Below are positions 35,041-44,801 of a stretch of DNA of 64,000 nucleotides, piece after piece (positions within the stretch are counted from its first letter, which is position 1; each line of letters starts with the position of its first letter). The stretch lies in contig JALCKY010000001.1 in assembly GCA_022647575.1 (NCBI GenBank), positions 124,001 to 188,000 of the forward strand. Reading direction: 5' to 3'. The notes below the pieces were generated by a model that saw only the letters and a list, made by a program, of their open reading frames with translations, was not told the DNA's origin and searched no databases. This stretch comes from Lachnospiraceae bacterium. GTDB lineage: Bacteria > Bacillota > Clostridia > Lachnospirales > Lachnospiraceae. The position numbers and the translations under genes were made by a program.

Positions 35041-36654
35041 TCACACTTTGATTTTCTTATATTTTTGTGAAATTTTCTCTGCCGCTTTCATGCCGTCCAT
35101 GGCGGCAGACATGATCCCGCCGGCATATCCGGCCCCTTCCCCGACCGGCATCAGCCCTTCAATGGCGGAAACCATTTCCTCATCCCTCAGGATCCTGACC
35201 GGTGAAGAAGTACGGCTCTCGACACCGCTGAATACGGCATCCGGCCTGTCATATCCCCGGATTTTCCTGCCGAAGGCCGATACGCCCTCCAGGACGGCCG
35301 CTTTGATTTGCTCCGGAAGGATCTCATCCACCCTTCCGAATCCGAAGCTGCCCCGGATGCACGGATGGACGTCTCCGAAGGAGGTACTCATTCTTCCCTG
35401 GGCAAAATCCTGCAGAAGCTGTACCGGCACAGCACCTTCCGAAGCCCGGAAGGCTTTCCGCTCAAGCTCCCTCTGGAAAGCGATGCCCGACAGTTCCCCG
35501 CCATATTCTTCATTTCCGGCGGAAAGGAAATCCGAGACCGGAACCGTAACGGCGATCGCGCTGTTTGCATTGACGGAATCCCTCTTCTGATAGCTCATGC
35601 CGTTCACGCAGAGCAGGCCTTTTTCCGAAGAGGCATTTACGACATATCCGCCGGGGCACATGCAGAAGGAGTATACTCCTCTTCCGCTTTCGGTCTGATG
35701 CGTCAGCTTGTACGCCGCGGGCGGAAGTATCTTTCCCCTGTCGCATCCGTACTGCGACAGATCGATCATTCTCTGCGGATGTTCAATCCTTAAGCCGACC
35801 GCAAAGGCTTTCGGCTCCATTTTCAGGGAATGCCGCTGCAGCATCCGCATCGTGTCCCGTGCGGAGTGGCCCGGCGCCAGGACGGCAAGATCCGCATCCA
35901 GCGTTTCCGTGCCGTTCACGACAAGGCCCTTCAGTTCATTTCCCTCCGTCACCAGATCCGTGACCTGATGCCGGAAAAGATAGGTGCCTCCGTTCTGTTC
36001 AATTTCTTTCCGCATGGATTTCAGAATGCCGGTCAGTACATCGGTTCCCAGATGCGGCTTCTGGTCATAGCAGATCTCTTCCGGGGCACCGTGTTCCGTA
36101 AATGTCCTGAAAATGAAATCAGCCCTGGACAGCGGATCCTTCACCGAGGTATTCAGCTTTCCGTCCGAAAAAGTTCCGGCTCCGCCTTCCCCGAACTGCA
36201 CATTGGAATCCGGATCCAGTTCTTTCCCTGCCCAGAAGCTGCCGACCTTCTGCGTGCGGATGTCCGCCTCGTCTCCTCGTTCCAGGATGACCGGCTCGAA
36301 TCCGTTCCGGGCAAGCAGATAGGCACAGAAAAGTCCGGCCGGACCGGAACCGATGACGACCGGACGATGCTTCAGAACTTCTTTTCCGCCCGAAGGAAAA
36401 ACGTAGCTTTCGCGCTTTGTTAACATAATATTATTATGTCTACCTACTGCCGGACAGCTCTTTTCTGCCTTCAGGGAAAGCTCTGCCGTGTACACGTAAA
36501 AGAGCTCCGGCTTCCTTCTGGCATCCAGCGAGCGTCGGACGATCCGGAAGTCCTGGATCTCTTCTGGACGTATCCGCAGCAGGTGCGCGGCTTTCATTTT
36601 CAGGATGCCGGGATCTTCTCCCGGTTTCAGTTTTAATTCGGAAATGCGGATCAT
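35041..36654 (-). CDS. FAD-dependent oxidoreductase (YtfP/long flavoprotein type)
   Basis: Flavoprotein of 537 residues, substrate unknown. A short N-terminal ferredoxin-like stretch (about 1-90, including LDARRKPELFYVYTAEL) precedes the Rossmann FAD motif VVIGSGPAGLFCAYLLARNG. GEGGAGTFSDGKLNT and the C-terminal GEGAGYAGGIMSAAMDGMKAAE are typical of this conserved family. ATG 36654 overlaps the stop of the preceding flavoprotein as ATGA with GAGGAG upstream; the frame upstream is open but non-coding. An AT-rich 18-mer shared with the candidate dif site lies inside the gene at 36422-36439. Confidence 0.83.
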   Translation of the reverse strand: MIRISELKLKPGEDPGILKMKAAHLLRIRPEEIQDFRIVRRSLDARRKPELFYVYTAELSLKAEKSCPAVGRHNNIMLTKRESYVFPSGGKEVLKHRPVVIGSGPAGLFCAYLLARNGFEPVILERGDEADIRTQKVGSFWAGKELDPDSNVQFGEGGAGTFSDGKLNTSVKDPLSRADFIFRTFTEHGAPEEICYDQKPHLGTDVLTGILKSMRKEIEQNGGTYLFRHQVTDLVTEGNELKGLVVNGTETLDADLAVLAPGHSARDTMRMLQRHSLKMEPKAFAVGLRIEHPQRMIDLSQYGCDRGKILPPAAYKLTHQTESGRGVYSFCMCPGGYVVNASSEKGLLCVNGMSYQKRDSVNANSAIAVTVPVSDFLSAGNEEYGGELSGIAFQRELERKAFRASEGAVPVQLLQDFAQGRMSTSFGDVHPCIRGSFGFGRVDEILPEQIKAAVLEGVSAFGRKIRGYDRPDAVFSGVESRTSSPVRILRDEEMVSAIEGLMPVGEGAGYAGGIMSAAMDGMKAAEKISQKYKKIKV

Positions 36655-37877
36655 TTTTTCTCCTCGGCTGAAGCGTATTCTTCGGAAGCTGCGGGATTCC
36701 CGGCAGCTGCCCGGCCGGCCAGATATCCCGACGTCCAGGCCCACTGCAGATTATAGCCGCCGCAGTCTCCGTCGACATCCAGGATTTCACCGGCAAAATA
36801 AAGACCCGGCACAAGTTTCGATTCCATCGTCTGCGGATTCACTTCGGAAGTATCGATTCCTCCGGAAGCTGTCTGGGAACGTTCAAGAGGACCGGTTCCC
36901 GTCACTTCCAGTTCATAGGAGCAGACTTCCTTTGCAAGGGCTTCCGGATCTTTGGCCTCACCGGAAAAGACTTCCGAGAGTCCCTCCTGGAAGAGACCGT
37001 CCAGGCGCACTTCCGGTTCGCCCGAAGCAGATGCCTTCTTCAGGATGTCCAGAAATTTTTCAAAGGAACGGACATCGTAGTCGGGCATGAAATTGATGAC
37101 TGCGGTTACTTTCTTCCCTTCGGCAAGGGCGCGTGCCGCATAGCGGCTCACTTGAAAGGCCGGTATTCCCGAAACACCGGTGTCGGTCAGCTGCAGCTGT
37201 CCCCGGCGGCTGCACAGCTTCTTCTGATCCGCAAGGAGCGTCAGTTCCGCCGTCACGCGCACGCCGTTCCATTTCCTTTCCTTCTTCATGCGGCAGGTCA
37301 GATAAGTCAGCGCCGGCAGCGGTTCCAGAATCCGGTGGCCGAGCTTTCCGGCAAGTTCATAGCCGGAGCCGTCGGACCCTTCTGCGGAAGATGCAGAGGA
37401 TCCGCTGCAGAGAATGACCCGCTCGCAGGGATAATCCCATCCTTCCGTCCGCACGCGGAACGCATCCTGTTCCTGCAGGATCTCCGTCACCTTCTCGGAA
37501 TTCTTGATTTTCACCTGCAGGCGCTCTGCCTCGGCAAGAAGATGCGAAAGCACGGGCATGCTCTGTTCCGAATAGGGATAGACCCAGCCGTCATGGCTTA
37601 CGGTATAGATGCCGATGCTGAGGAAAAAGGAAATCGCATCCCTTGGCGAAAAGAGCTCTTCCGCCTGTTCCGAAAATTCCGGATGGGACCCCCGGTAGCT
37701 GTCCGGAAGGATTTCCGTATTCGTCAGATTGCACCTGCCGTTCCCGGTCAGAAGAAGCTTTCTTCCCGGTTTCCGGTTCTGTTCCAGAAGAAGTACTTCA
37801 GCTCCCTGACGGGCAGCCTGAATCGCTGCCATCAGGCCGGACGGACCTCCTCCGATTACGGTCACGCGGACGGACAT
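36651..37877 (-). CDS. HI0933/BaiN-like flavoprotein
   Basis: NAD(P)/FAD-dependent oxidoreductase of the HI0933 (PF03486) family, 408 residues. The FAD-binding motif TVIGGGPSGLMAAIQAARQG is followed by LLLTGNGRCNLTNTE, the family hallmark, and ASGGIDTSEVNPQTMESK, with C-terminal GLYFAGEILDVDGDCGGYNLQWAWTSG split by the glycine-rich FAD clamp. Physiological substrate unknown; some relatives act on bile-acid intermediates, but nothing here indicates that. Confidence 0.88.
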   Translation of the reverse strand: MSVRVTVIGGGPSGLMAAIQAARQGAEVLLLEQNRKPGRKLLLTGNGRCNLTNTEILPDSYRGSHPEFSEQAEELFSPRDAISFFLSIGIYTVSHDGWVYPYSEQSMPVLSHLLAEAERLQVKIKNSEKVTEILQEQDAFRVRTEGWDYPCERVILCSGSSASSAEGSDGSGYELAGKLGHRILEPLPALTYLTCRMKKERKWNGVRVTAELTLLADQKKLCSRRGQLQLTDTGVSGIPAFQVSRYAARALAEGKKVTAVINFMPDYDVRSFEKFLDILKKASASGEPEVRLDGLFQEGLSEVFSGEAKDPEALAKEVCSYELEVTGTGPLERSQTASGGIDTSEVNPQTMESKLVPGLYFAGEILDVDGDCGGYNLQWAWTSGYLAGRAAAGNPAASEEYASAEEKK

Positions 37878-37878
37878 C

Positions 37879-39171
37879 TTATTTCCTCCCGGTCAGATCA
37901 ACCAGTTTTTCATTTTTCAGCGACTGCAGGGACATCAGGATTCCGAGCTTGGCCGACGGCCACGTCAGTCCTCCCTGGAAATAAACCGAATAAGGTTCAC
38001 GGATCGGTGCATCCGCGGACAGCTCGATGGAAGATCCCGAGACAAAGGCGCCGGCAGCCATGATCACCTGGCTGTCATACCCCGGCATGTCCCAGGGCTC
38101 AGGCGTCACGAAGGAATCCACCGGCGAGGCCTTCTGGATTCCGCGGCAGAAGGCGATGACCTTTTCCGCGGATCCGAGCGTGACGGACTGGATAATGTCG
38201 CGGCGCTCTTCCGTGCCGTCCGGCAGGACGGGGAATCCGAGATTCTGATAAATATTCGCGGCAAACACCGCTCCCTTGAGTGCCGAGGCCGTAACCGTCG
38301 GTGCCAGGAAAAAACCCTGGAACAGCGAACGGTTTACCTCGAGGGTCGCACCGACTTCTTTTCCCAGTCCGGGCGAAGTGAGCCGGCAGGCCGCATTGGC
38401 GATGCATTCTTTATTTCCCGCAATGTAGCCGCCGATCGGCGCAAGACCGCCGCCCGGGTTTTTAATCAGCGAACCGACAATCATGTCCGCGCCAGCTTCC
38501 GAAGGTTCTTCCCGTTCGACAAATTCGCCGTAGCAGTTGTCGACCATGCAGATGATATCCGGGCGGACGGATTTGACGCAGGCGATCGCCTCACGGATCT
38601 GATCCACGGAAAGCGAACGCCGGACTTCGTATCCTTTTGAACGCTGAATGGCAGCCAGCTTTGTTTTCGGGGTAATGGCGGCACGGATGCCGTCCAGGTC
38701 GAAATTTCCGTCAGGAAGCAGATTGACCTGGCGGTAGGTCACGCCGTATTCGGCAAGAGATCCTCTTGAAGGACGGATGCCGATGACTTCTTCCAGCGTG
38801 TCATAAGGTTTTCCGGAAATGGAAAGGAGCTCGTCGCCGGGTCTCAGGTTTCCCGAAAGGGCAATGGCGAGTGCATGGGTTCCGCAGGCAATCAGCGGAC
38901 GCACAAGGGCTTCTTCCGTTCCGAAGGTTTTCGCAAAGACAGACTCCAGGGCTTCCCGTCCGATGTCGTTGTAGCCGTATCCGGTCGTGCCCGTGAGGCT
39001 GGCTTCCGAAACACGGCATTCCTGCATCGCATGGATGACCTTCAGGGAATTGTATTCCGCATTCCGGTCGATTTCGGAAAAGCGCTCCTTCAGTTTCTCT
39101 TCCGTTTCCTGTCCGTATTTATATACTTCGCTGTCAATTCCAAGATCCGCATACATCTGTTCCGGTTTCAT
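37879..39171 (-). CDS. Methionine gamma-lyase-like aluminium resistance family protein
   Basis: PLP-dependent fold type I protein of 430 residues (PF06838, YnbB-like). Motifs: TGYGYNDIGREALESVFA near the start, ACGTHALAIAL, IICMVDNCYGEFVE with the PLP Asp, and the PLP lysine in VGSLIKNPGGGLAPIGGYIAG. The family is annotated after aluminium resistance or methionine gamma-lyase; actual reaction uncertain. It is commonly next to miaA, as here. Confidence 0.9.
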   Translation of the reverse strand: MKPEQMYADLGIDSEVYKYGQETEEKLKERFSEIDRNAEYNSLKVIHAMQECRVSEASLTGTTGYGYNDIGREALESVFAKTFGTEEALVRPLIACGTHALAIALSGNLRPGDELLSISGKPYDTLEEVIGIRPSRGSLAEYGVTYRQVNLLPDGNFDLDGIRAAITPKTKLAAIQRSKGYEVRRSLSVDQIREAIACVKSVRPDIICMVDNCYGEFVEREEPSEAGADMIVGSLIKNPGGGLAPIGGYIAGNKECIANAACRLTSPGLGKEVGATLEVNRSLFQGFFLAPTVTASALKGAVFAANIYQNLGFPVLPDGTEERRDIIQSVTLGSAEKVIAFCRGIQKASPVDSFVTPEPWDMPGYDSQVIMAAGAFVSGSSIELSADAPIREPYSVYFQGGLTWPSAKLGILMSLQSLKNEKLVDLTGRK

Positions 39172-39228
39172 TTTCCGATATGCCTTTCATCGTGTTCTGT
39201 TTTCAGTCTGTTTCAGAATTCCGCTGTT

Positions 39229-40230
39229 TCAGGATTCTGCTGCTTCCGTTCCGTGAATGCCGTTCCGGGTTCCGAGACATTCCGCAAGATGCTCTGCGAT
39301 CCGGACGGGATTTTTCCCGTAATCGCCGATCTCGATCCAGACAGCATCTTTCTCCCTTTTAAACCAGGTGATCTGCCGCTTGGCAAAATGCCGCGTATCC
39401 CTCTTCAGAATTCTCACGGCTTCTTCGTAATCCGTTTTCCCGTCCAGGTAGTCCAGGATTTCCTTATAGCCCAGTCCCTGCATGGAAACCATTTCCCTGG
39501 TATATCCCATCGACCGCAGATACTGCACTTCCTCGACGAGACCTTCCGCCAGCATGAAATCCACGCGCCGGTCAATCCGTTCGTAAAGCGCAGCCCGGTC
39601 GTCGTTCAGGACGAAGAAGTGCAGGTCATAGGGAGATTCTTTTTCTTTCTCTTCCTCGTTGTGAACGGCAATCGACCTTCCGGTTTCACGGAAATATTCC
39701 AGTGCCCGGATGACCCGCTTGCGGTTGTTGGGATGGATGGCTTCCGCCGAAGCCGGATCGACAGCCTTCAGTTTTTCGTGCAGGGCTTCATTTCCGTGTT
39801 CATCGGCATAGCTGCTGAGTTCCTGCCGGTATTCCGGAAGCGAGCCGGTCTCTTCAAAATCGATATCCCGCGTTACTGCCTGAATGTAGAATCCGGTCCC
39901 TCCGCACAGAATCGGAATCTTCCCGCGGTTCAGGATATCCTTCAGGGCCTTTTTCGCCTCACAGGCATACCGGACCACATCGAATTCTTCATCCGGTTCC
40001 GCTGCATCGATCAGGAAATGAGGCACTCCCATCTGCTCTTCCAGCGTGATTTTTGCCGAGCCGATGTCCATATGGCGGTAGACCTGCATGGAATCTGCCG
40101 AAATGATTTCCCCGCCGATTCTCCTTGCCAGCTCGACGGCCGTCTCGCTTTTTCCGCAGGCGGTCGGACCGGCAATGACGGCAAGCAGGGGTTTCTTTTC
40201 CTTTGCCGAAGGTTCGCTGTTCTGGTTCAT
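39229..40230 (-). CDS. miaA: tRNA dimethylallyltransferase
   Basis: MiaA adds a dimethylallyl group to A37 of tRNAs reading UNN codons. The P-loop AGPTACGKSETAVELARR, GGEIISADSMQVYRHMDIGSAK, GGTGFYIQAV and NNRKRVIRALE are family motifs; the length of 333 residues is slightly above usual. GAGGAAGG lies just before the ATG, partly created by the end of a tandem duplication. miaB, which acts on the MiaA product, is four genes upstream on the same strand. Confidence 0.96.
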   Translation of the reverse strand: MNQNSEPSAKEKKPLLAVIAGPTACGKSETAVELARRIGGEIISADSMQVYRHMDIGSAKITLEEQMGVPHFLIDAAEPDEEFDVVRYACEAKKALKDILNRGKIPILCGGTGFYIQAVTRDIDFEETGSLPEYRQELSSYADEHGNEALHEKLKAVDPASAEAIHPNNRKRVIRALEYFRETGRSIAVHNEEEKEKESPYDLHFFVLNDDRAALYERIDRRVDFMLAEGLVEEVQYLRSMGYTREMVSMQGLGYKEILDYLDGKTDYEEAVRILKRDTRHFAKRQITWFKREKDAVWIEIGDYGKNPVRIAEHLAECLGTRNGIHGTEAAES

Positions 40231-40236
40231 GCCTTC

Positions 40237-40283
40237 CTCTTGATTCTCATACGGTTCTCTTGATTCTCATACGATTCTCTTGA
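40237..40283 (-). repeat. 20-bp tandem duplication spanning the mutL stop
   Basis: Two 20-bp units (40237-40256, 40257-40276) differing at one base, plus 7 bases of a third. On the coding strand the units carry AAGAG...GTATGAGAATC, so the last mutL codons and the stop are duplicated into the gap before miaA. Confidence 0.9.
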
Positions 40284-42153
40284 ATTTCTTTTCCAGATCC
40301 GTTCTCGAAAGGGAAATAATCGTAGGTCTTCCGTGCGGGCAGTGATAAGGATCGTCCAGCGTCAGAAGCTCATCGATCAGGATTTCCGCTTCTGCCGCGG
40401 AGAGCCTTCCGTTTCCCTTGACCGCAGCCTTGCAGGCTTCCGTCGCGACCCTGTGCGTGTAAAGATCAAGGCCTTCGATTTCCCTGGTGTCTTCCAGATG
40501 ATCCAGGATGCTTCGGAACAGTTCCTTGGAATCAATCGCCGACAGCTGATAGGGCACGGCGCTGACGGCATATTCCCTGCCGCCGAACGGTTCGATTTCA
40601 AAGCCGAGATCCCGGAAGGCACCCGAGTAAGTCTTCATAAGTGTCTCTTCACGGATATCCAGGCTGACAATCATCGGGGGACTCACCCCCTGGGAAGAAA
40701 CCTTCCTGTTCCGGTATTCACGGATCAGTCTTTCATAAAGCACTTTCTCATGCGCCGCATGCTGATCAATGATAAACAGGTTCTGCTGATATTCCACGAT
40801 CCAGTATGTTGAAAATGCCTGTCCGATGATCCGGCGGTCGGCTTTCGCCTTTTCCTTCAGAAAGCCGGTGGGCATCTCCTGCTGTTCATAGCTGACTTCC
40901 TTCATGCCGGGGACAGCAGCGCCTGTTCTTTCGGATTCCGTCAGGGCGTTTTTTTCCGCCTCCGGCTTTTCCGGCTCCTGTTTTTCAGTGTCCTGTTTTT
41001 CAGTGTTCTGTTTTTCCGGCTCAGGCATCTTGTCCGTTCTCAGTCTCTCTCTTGCCTTTTTTTCAAATGGTTCCGGAACCGAGGATCCCGCTGTTTTTTC
41101 TGCGTCATCCGTATGGATGGCGGCATCTTCAAGAGAAGCCTTCACAATCATTTCCTGACGCTCCAGGGCGCCTTCGACCGCATGGCGGACAGCGTCGTAG
41201 ACTGCCTGCTCGTCCGAAAAGCGGACTTCCGTCTTCGCCGGATGGACGTTCACGTCAACCTTGTGTCCGTCAATCGTGAGAAAAAGAACCGTGAACGGAT
41301 ACTGGTGCTGCATCAGCTTGTTCCCGTACCCGTCTTCGATGGCCTTCATCAGGATTCTGCTTTTTACGCAGCGTCCGTTGACATAATAATTTTCAAAATT
41401 ACGGTTTCCCCTGGAGACAACCGGCTTGGCAATCAGCCCGCGGATCTCGATTCCTTTTTCCGCATCCTCTTCATAGCCCTGGACCGGCACCAGTTCCTTT
41501 GAGATTTCACGGCCGTAGATCTGATAGAGCACATCCTTCAGCGACCCGTTTCCGCTCGTATCGATTTTCAGCTCCCCGTTGACGGTGTATTTCACAGAGA
41601 CCTTCGGATTGGAGATTGCCAGCTGTTCCGCATAGGAACCGACATGGGAAGCTTCCGTCATAGCCGTCTTCAGGAATTTGGCCCGTGCCGGCGTATTGTA
41701 GAAAAGACTGCGCACGATGACGGTCGTTCCGTCCGGCGCGCCGATTTCTTCTTTCTCGACCGGCTTTCCCCCTTCAATGCGGAAGCGCGTGGCCGTCAGA
41801 TCCTCCGGTCTTTTCGTAATCATTTCCACCCTGCTGACGGCCGCTATGCTCGACAGCGCCTCGCCGCGGAAACCGTAGGATGCAATTTCCGAAAGATCCT
41901 GGACTTTGGTGATCTTGCTGGTGGCATGCCGGAGGAACGCCTTGGTGATTTCGTTTTCCGCAATGCCGCAGCCATCGTCCGTGATTCGGATCTGCGTAAT
42001 GCCTCCGTCCCGGATATCGATGGCAACTGCCGTTGCACCGGCATCGATGGCATTTTCCGCCAGCTCCTTGACTATGGAGGCCGGCCGCTCGACGACTTCG
42101 CCGGCAGCAATCTGGTCAATGGTTCTCTGATCGAGGACTTCGATCGGTCTCAT
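40267..42153 (-). CDS. mutL: DNA mismatch repair protein MutL
   Basis: MutL couples mismatch recognition to strand incision. The GHKL ATPase N-terminus has IAAGEVVERPASIVKELAENAIDAGA, DDGCGI and GFRGEALSSIA. The C-terminal dimerisation domain contains DQHAAHEKVLYERL, the metal-binding endonuclease motif (D-Q-H-A-x2-E-R type) in slightly changed form. The linker (about 335-420) is rich in Glu-Lys with repeats of KQ(N/D)TEKQ. ATG 42153 overlaps the mutS stop as ATGA; the start at 42162 is a GTG. 628 residues. Confidence 0.96.
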   Translation of the reverse strand: MRPIEVLDQRTIDQIAAGEVVERPASIVKELAENAIDAGATAVAIDIRDGGITQIRITDDGCGIAENEITKAFLRHATSKITKVQDLSEIASYGFRGEALSSIAAVSRVEMITKRPEDLTATRFRIEGGKPVEKEEIGAPDGTTVIVRSLFYNTPARAKFLKTAMTEASHVGSYAEQLAISNPKVSVKYTVNGELKIDTSGNGSLKDVLYQIYGREISKELVPVQGYEEDAEKGIEIRGLIAKPVVSRGNRNFENYYVNGRCVKSRILMKAIEDGYGNKLMQHQYPFTVLFLTIDGHKVDVNVHPAKTEVRFSDEQAVYDAVRHAVEGALERQEMIVKASLEDAAIHTDDAEKTAGSSVPEPFEKKARERLRTDKMPEPEKQNTEKQDTEKQEPEKPEAEKNALTESERTGAAVPGMKEVSYEQQEMPTGFLKEKAKADRRIIGQAFSTYWIVEYQQNLFIIDQHAAHEKVLYERLIREYRNRKVSSQGVSPPMIVSLDIREETLMKTYSGAFRDLGFEIEPFGGREYAVSAVPYQLSAIDSKELFRSILDHLEDTREIEGLDLYTHRVATEACKAAVKGNGRLSAAEAEILIDELLTLDDPYHCPHGRPTIISLSRTDLEKKFKRIV

Positions 42154-44795
42154 TCTTTCCACCTGTTCTTCAGCTTGTTCTGAAGCTGATAAAGCTCGTT
42201 GAGGGCCTCCACCGGCGTCAGGGTCTGGATATCAATATCCTTCAGTTCCTTCAGGACGTCTTCATCGGAAACCGTGTCAAACAGGGACATCTGTGAAAGA
42301 TCCACTTCATCGTAATGGATGGCTTTATTCTTTTTCGGCCTGTCCGACGTCAGCGTCTGGATGGCTTCCGTAATATCCGCATCGGAGAGCTGGGCAACCA
42401 GCTGCGAAGCTCTCGACAGGACAGCCTCCGGCACGCCCGCCAGACGGGCGACCTGGATGCCGTAGCTCTTGTCGGCTCCGCCCTTGACAATCTTCCTCAA
42501 GAAAACGATGCCGTTTCCTTTTTCCCGCACGGCAATGCAGTAGTTGTTGACTCCTTCTATCTTCCCTTCCAGCTCTGTCAGTTCATGATAGTGGGTGGCA
42601 AAGAGCGTCTTCGCTCCGATCAGCCTTTTATCCGCTATATATTCAATGACCGCCCAGGCAATGGAGAGTCCGTCGAAGGTCGACGTACCGCGCCCGATCT
42701 CGTCCAGGATCAGCAGGCTGTTCGCGGTCGCATTGCGGAGGATGTTCGCAACCTCTGTCATTTCCACCATAAAGGTGCTCTGTCCGCTGGCCAGATCGTC
42801 CGAAGCCCCGACCCTGGTGAAAATGCGGTCGACGATTCCGATGTCGGCTTCCTTTGCCGGCACGAAAGAACCTATCTGAGCCATCAGGACAATCAGCGCC
42901 GTCTGACGCATGTAGGTCGACTTGCCGGCCATGTTCGGACCGGTGATGATGGAAATGCGCTTCTCCCCGCTGTCCAGATCCGTGTCATTCGGAATGAAGC
43001 CGTCTGCCGGAATCATTTTCTCAACGACCGGATGCCGGCCGTCCTTGATATGGATGATTCCCTTATTGTTCAGATGCGGACGCACATAATGCCCGTGGCG
43101 GGCGACAGAGGAAAGGGAGGCCAGCACGTCGATTTCCGCGATGACTTTTGCAGTCTTCTGGATTCTCACGAGTTCATCCCCGATCCGGCTGCGGACATCG
43201 GCATACAGTTCATATTCCAGGGAATAAAGCTTGTCCTGGGCGCCGAGGATCTTGTCCTCCAGCTCCTTCAGTTCCGGCGTCGTATAGCGCTCCGCGCCCA
43301 CTAGGGTCTGCTTGCGGATATACCGGTCCGGGACCTGGTCCTTGAAGGAATTCGTCACTTCGATGCAGTATCCGAAGACCCGGTTGAACTTGACCTTTAA
43401 AGTGCGGATGCCGGTCGCATCCCGTTCCTTGGCCTCCAGGTCGGCCAGCCACTGCTTGCCTTCCGTCTTGGCGCTCCGGTACTCATCGACTTCCCGGTTA
43501 TAGCCGTCGCGGATGATGCCGCCTTCCTTCATGGCCAGCGGCGGATCCTCGACAAGCGAATCATTCAGAAGAGTATAGATGTCCTGGAGGTCGTCCAGTT
43601 CTTCGGCAAGTTTCTTCAGCCTTGCCGCCCTGAAGGATCCGGCGAGGTCCTTGATCGGAGGCAGCATGGCCAGGGAGCTTTTCAGGGCAATCATGTCCCT
43701 CGGATTTGCCGACTGGTAGCTGATCCTCGTGACCAGACGCTCAAGGTCATAAACCGGCCCGAGGTATTCCCTCATTTCCTCGCAGCTGATTTCCTTTTCA
43801 TTGAATTCTTCAACGGCATCCAGACGCCTGTCGATTTCATCCGCATCCACAAGCGGCTGCTCCACGAAAGAGCGGAGCATTCTGGCTCCCATCGCGGTCT
43901 TCGTCCGGTCCAGCACCCAGAGGAGAGAACCTCTCTTCTGCTTTTCACGCATGGTCTCCGTCAGTTCCAGATTTCTCATCGTCGAACTGTCGATCACCAT
44001 GTAGCGGTCCGTCGTATAGGGCGTGATGGTGTTCATGTGCGTCAGGTCATTTTTCTGGGTCTCCAGCAGATAGGAAAGAAGTCCGCCGGAAGCGTTGATC
44101 CCGCACTTCAGATCCGCCAGTCCCAGGCTTTCGAGACTCTGCACATGGAAATGATCCGTCAGCGTGATCCGGCACGATTCGTCTTCGAAATACGCTTCCC
44201 CCAGGGAACTGACCATGATGCCCAGCCGGTTCCTCAGATCGTCGATATCGGCGCCGGAAACCAGGAAGGCATCGTTGCAGATGATTTCCGAAGGCATGAA
44301 CTTATTGATTTCATCCAGCAGCTTGCGCAGCGATTCGACTTCCGTCACATAAAAAGCTCCGGTGGAAACATCCGCCGAAGAAACTCCGATGCGGTCATCC
44401 GTGCAGAAAATGCACATCAGATAATTATTCTTTCCGGCTTCCAGGGCCTCCATGTCCAGATTGGTTCCGGGCGTCACGACACGCGTCACTTCACGCTTGA
44501 CAAGACCCTTGGCCAGCTTCGGATCTTCCACCTGATCGCAGATGGCTACCTTGAATCCTTTTTCAATGAGCTTGTTGATATAGATGTCGACCGCATGATA
44601 GGGCACGCCGCACATCGGCGCCCGTTCCTCCAGGCCGCAGTCCTTTCCGGTCAGGGTCAGGTCGATCTGCTCCGATGCGGTCTTCGCGTCGTCAAAGAAC
44701 ATTTCATAGAAGTCTCCGATCCGGTACATGAGGATACAGTCCCGGTAGTCTTCCTTCATTTTCAGGTATTCCTGCATCATCGGCGATAAAGCCAT
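42150..44795 (-). CDS. mutS: DNA mismatch repair protein MutS
   Basis: MutS recognises mismatches. The mismatch-binding Phe-x-Glu is in RIGDFYEMFFDDA near residue 30. The ATPase domain has Walker A GPNMAGKSTYMRQ, the DEIGRGTSTFDG Walker B region and ATHYHELTELE. Full family length (881 residues). Followed directly by mutL. Confidence 0.98.
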   Translation of the reverse strand: MALSPMMQEYLKMKEDYRDCILMYRIGDFYEMFFDDAKTASEQIDLTLTGKDCGLEERAPMCGVPYHAVDIYINKLIEKGFKVAICDQVEDPKLAKGLVKREVTRVVTPGTNLDMEALEAGKNNYLMCIFCTDDRIGVSSADVSTGAFYVTEVESLRKLLDEINKFMPSEIICNDAFLVSGADIDDLRNRLGIMVSSLGEAYFEDESCRITLTDHFHVQSLESLGLADLKCGINASGGLLSYLLETQKNDLTHMNTITPYTTDRYMVIDSSTMRNLELTETMREKQKRGSLLWVLDRTKTAMGARMLRSFVEQPLVDADEIDRRLDAVEEFNEKEISCEEMREYLGPVYDLERLVTRISYQSANPRDMIALKSSLAMLPPIKDLAGSFRAARLKKLAEELDDLQDIYTLLNDSLVEDPPLAMKEGGIIRDGYNREVDEYRSAKTEGKQWLADLEAKERDATGIRTLKVKFNRVFGYCIEVTNSFKDQVPDRYIRKQTLVGAERYTTPELKELEDKILGAQDKLYSLEYELYADVRSRIGDELVRIQKTAKVIAEIDVLASLSSVARHGHYVRPHLNNKGIIHIKDGRHPVVEKMIPADGFIPNDTDLDSGEKRISIITGPNMAGKSTYMRQTALIVLMAQIGSFVPAKEADIGIVDRIFTRVGASDDLASGQSTFMVEMTEVANILRNATANSLLILDEIGRGTSTFDGLSIAWAVIEYIADKRLIGAKTLFATHYHELTELEGKIEGVNNYCIAVREKGNGIVFLRKIVKGGADKSYGIQVARLAGVPEAVLSRASQLVAQLSDADITEAIQTLTSDRPKKNKAIHYDEVDLSQMSLFDTVSDEDVLKELKDIDIQTLTPVEALNELYQLQNKLKNRWKE

Positions 44796-44801
44796 TTTAT
44801 G

